From the NCBI RefSeq assembly GCF_001421665.1, contig NZ_LMKV01000007.1:1-64000 (forward strand): 64,000 nt of DNA, read 5' to 3'. Below, piece by piece: positions 63,419-64,000 of this stretch. The DNA is from Sphingobium sp. Leaf26. Lineage in GTDB: Bacteria > Pseudomonadota > Alphaproteobacteria > Sphingomonadales > Sphingomonadaceae. Position 1 is the stretch's first letter. Each line of letters starts with the position of its first letter. A model generated the notes under the pieces. That model searched no databases. It was not told where the DNA came from and was given only the letters and a program-made list of their open reading frames with translations. A program made the translations under genes and the position numbers.

Positions 63419-64000
63419 GCCACCCTCGCCCGGTTGGCCTGCATGGTGCGGAGCGCGGCATCCTTGGGCTGGTCCAGCAATATGCCGCCATTGTCGATCA
63501 CGATCACCCGGTCGGCCAGTTCCAGCACCCGCATCCGATGCGTCGCGATCACCAGTGTCCGGCCTTGCGCCCAGGTCTTGAGGCCCTCGATAAAGTGGCG
63601 TTCCGACACCTCGTCCATCGCAGCGGTCGGCTCGTCCAGCAACGCAACGGTCGGCTGGCGCAGCAGCAGGCGCGCCAGCAATAACGACTGGATCTGACCG
63701 CCCGACAGGCCGTTGCCGCCCTCCAGGATGACGTGCTCCAGCCCGCTGCGCAGGCGACGGACGAACTGGATCGCCCCGGTCATCGCCAGCATCGACAGGA
63801 TTTCCTCATTGGATACGTCCGGCGCGCCCAAGGTCAGATTTTCGCGGATGGTGCCGTGGAACAGGCGGCTGTTTTGCGACAGGAAACTGACGTCGCGGCG
63901 CAGGTCGTTCGGGTCGATGTGGTGGAGCGCCAGATTGTCGATCAGCACTTCGCCCGACACCGGCTGCATCATGCCCGACAGCGCCTGCAAAAGGGTGGAT
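63415..64000 (-). CDS. ABC transporter of type I secretion (C-terminal part, runs off the window)
   Basis: Only the nucleotide-binding domain, ~195 residues, is present. It begins inside the Walker A motif (STLLQALSG), so the N-terminal membrane domain lies beyond the window end. Q-loop SFLSQNSRLF, signature LSGGQIQSLLLAR, Walker B LLDEPTAAMDE and switch His in ATHRMRVL are intact. The tail ends ALRTMQANRARVA. Resembles LapB/HlyB-type exporters. The stop overlaps the adaptor's start (ATGA). Confidence 0.92.
   Translation of the reverse strand, partial: STLLQALSGMMQPVSGEVLIDNLALHHIDPNDLRRDVSFLSQNSRLFHGTIRENLTLGAPDVSNEEILSMLAMTGAIQFVRRLRSGLEHVILEGGNGLSGGQIQSLLLARLLLRQPTVALLDEPTAAMDEVSERHFIEGLKTWAQGRTLVIATHRMRVLELADRVIVIDNGGILLDQPKDAALRTMQANRARVA

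Overview
The window comes from a GC-rich alphaproteobacterial chromosome, most likely a sphingomonad (Sphingobium/Sphingomonas type). Supporting this are two large TonB-dependent receptors, a CrtZ-type carotenoid hydroxylase, TIGR02001 and DUF4169 proteins, a short-chain-fatty-acyl-regulator-type XRE protein, and dispersed extragenic palindromes of the kind built on TCCCCGGCGAA...TTCGCCGGGGA. Most of the sequence is ordinary housekeeping chromosome, densely packed, with many 4-bp ATGA/GTGA overlaps.

Layout. 1-88: the end of an IS5-like element cut by the window edge. 125-228: a 104-bp repeat whose sister copy is at 46649-46753. 0.3-10.2 kb: M1 aminopeptidase, queF, a Pro-rich membrane protein, the sseA-metC-mscS string, a TIGR02001 protein and crtZ. 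10.2-19 kb: an EF-hand protein with an OmpR-type two-component pair, a soluble PAS-MCP protein whose start is buried in a hairpin, argG, a second Pro-rich membrane protein, DUF4169, a LacI regulator, tRNA-Gly(TCC) and a LysR-like protein. 19-26.5 kb: a His-rich-loop TonB receptor (probably zinc), a NUDIX-DUF47 fused frame followed by the Pit phosphate transporter, a 58-aa gene divergent from an XRE/IrrE-type regulator, and a LysR regulator. 26.7-35.5 kb: a bestrophin-like channel, an AT-richer orphan gene, a double cold-shock-domain protein, rnd-lptC-lptA, a DUF442 phosphatase-like protein and recQ. 35.5-46.6 kb: serine hydrolase, PhzF, an SLC13-type transporter, then yihY-fabI-[DUF559]-aroC, dnaJ-like, pdxH and a dicarboxylate symporter. 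46.7-57.6 kb: ppk2, a CapA protein, a TctDE-like two-component pair, and a serine hydrolase / TonB receptor / M20 peptidase set that looks like peptide scavenging. 57.5-64 kb: SleB hydrolase and a MarR regulator, then a type I secretion ABC transporter (cut by the window end) and HlyD adaptor translationally coupled to a 1027-aa toroid-MurF fusion enzyme.

Two loci stand out. First, a DUF559 endonuclease gene sits between fabI and aroC, exactly bracketed by two copies of a palindromic repeat in inverted orientation. The two copies differ by changes that keep a hairpin paired, and the gene's last codons are read from one copy. It resembles a REP/RAYT unit with a PD-(D/E)XK nuclease in place of a tyrosine transposase. 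Second, the ABC-HlyD-(toroid+MurF ligase) operon suggests an ATP-dependent amide-ligation pathway linked to export, which I cannot assign to a known system. Several regulatory structures are also worth testing: the four-box operator of the XRE gene, paired 16-bp palindromes on both sides of the TctDE-like pair, and the start-codon hairpin of the PAS-MCP gene.
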